A stretch of DNA of 6,165 nucleotides, from contig JADGHA010000270.1 in the NCBI GenBank assembly GCA_019689695.1, forward strand, positions 1 to 6,165, in the 5' to 3' direction. This document shows, piece by piece, positions 5,971 through 6,165 of this stretch (the first letter of the stretch is position 1; each line of letters starts with the position of its first letter). Source of the stretch: Micromonosporaceae bacterium. GTDB lineage: Bacteria > Actinomycetota > Actinomycetes > Mycobacteriales > Micromonosporaceae. Below the pieces are notes generated by a model. That model did not search any database and was not told the DNA's origin. It worked only from the letters and a program-made list of their open reading frames with translations. The position numbers and the translations under genes were made by a program.

Positions 5971-6165
5971 CTAGCTCTGGATGGCGCGCTGCGCCGCGCC
6001 GACGGTGGCGGCGTAGAGGGGACCGGTCAGGGCCCGGGCGCGCGCCAGCGCCGCCCGGGCGGCGTTCGCGCCGGGGGCGCCGTGCACCCCGCCGCCGGGG
6101 TGCGCCGACGCGCTGGCCAGAAACAGCCGGTCGACCGGCGTGTCCGCCCGGCCCAGTCCGGGCAC
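5971..6165 (-). CDS. C-terminal end of a phytoene-desaturase-like FAD-dependent oxidoreductase (partial)
   Basis: Only the last 64-65 residues lie in the window; the gene begins beyond the right edge. The stretch DRLFLASASAHPGGGVHGAPGANAARAAL matches the FAD-binding C-terminus of carotenoid-desaturase/amine-oxidase-type flavoproteins, where the sequence usually reads L-x-ASxHPGGGVxGxxGxNAARAAL and the glycine-rich turn contacts the flavin. The reading frame ends at a TAG (5971-5973). It faces the SDR gene with only five bases between the two stop codons. The exact reaction (desaturation, isomerisation or another oxidation of a lipid-like substrate) cannot be told from this fragment. Confidence 0.82.
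   Translation of the reverse strand: MPGLGRADTPVDRLFLASASAHPGGGVHGAPGANAARAALARARALTGPLYAATVGAAQRAIQS

Overview
The window is high-GC DNA (third codon positions are almost all G or C, with GTG as well as ATG starts) typical of an actinomycete. The gene content would fit Micromonosporaceae or a related family, but that placement is inference from style and not from a marker gene. Coding density is very high: six protein genes, two cut by the window ends, and no gene-free stretch longer than about 105 bases. I see no rRNA, tRNA, CRISPR array, insertion sequence or phage gene.

Left part (1-3820, minus strand): a compact three-gene operon read from right to left. A NodU/CmcH-type O-carbamoyltransferase comes first, then a family 2 glycosyltransferase with a hydrophobic C-terminal region, then a two-domain protein joining a GmhB-type HAD phosphatase to a family 9 (heptosyltransferase-like) glycosyltransferase. 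The last gene runs off the left edge. Successive genes overlap by 11 and about 17 bases, which suggests translational coupling. Together they look like part of a pathway that makes, attaches and carbamoylates a sugar, plausibly heptose-like, on a surface glycan or glycosylated metabolite. This is notable because heptosyltransferases and GmhB are best known from Gram-negative lipopolysaccharide.

Middle (3821-3923): a short divergent intergenic region that must carry the control signals for the carbamoyltransferase operon on one side and the YihY gene on the other. It contains an 11-base direct repeat with a 16-base period.

Right part (3924-6165): on the plus strand a six-helix YihY/BrkB-family membrane protein, followed 83 bases later by a classical short-chain dehydrogenase with a long C-terminal extension. 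Only five bases beyond it, and convergent, lies the C-terminal end of a phytoene-desaturase-like FAD oxidoreductase that enters from the right edge. These genes look like ordinary actinobacterial accessory metabolism with no clear link to the glycan operon.

The best candidate for something unusual is the phosphatase-heptosyltransferase fusion and the carbamoyl-glycan operon it belongs to. The related sugar-nucleotide genes, if present, should lie to the left of this window.
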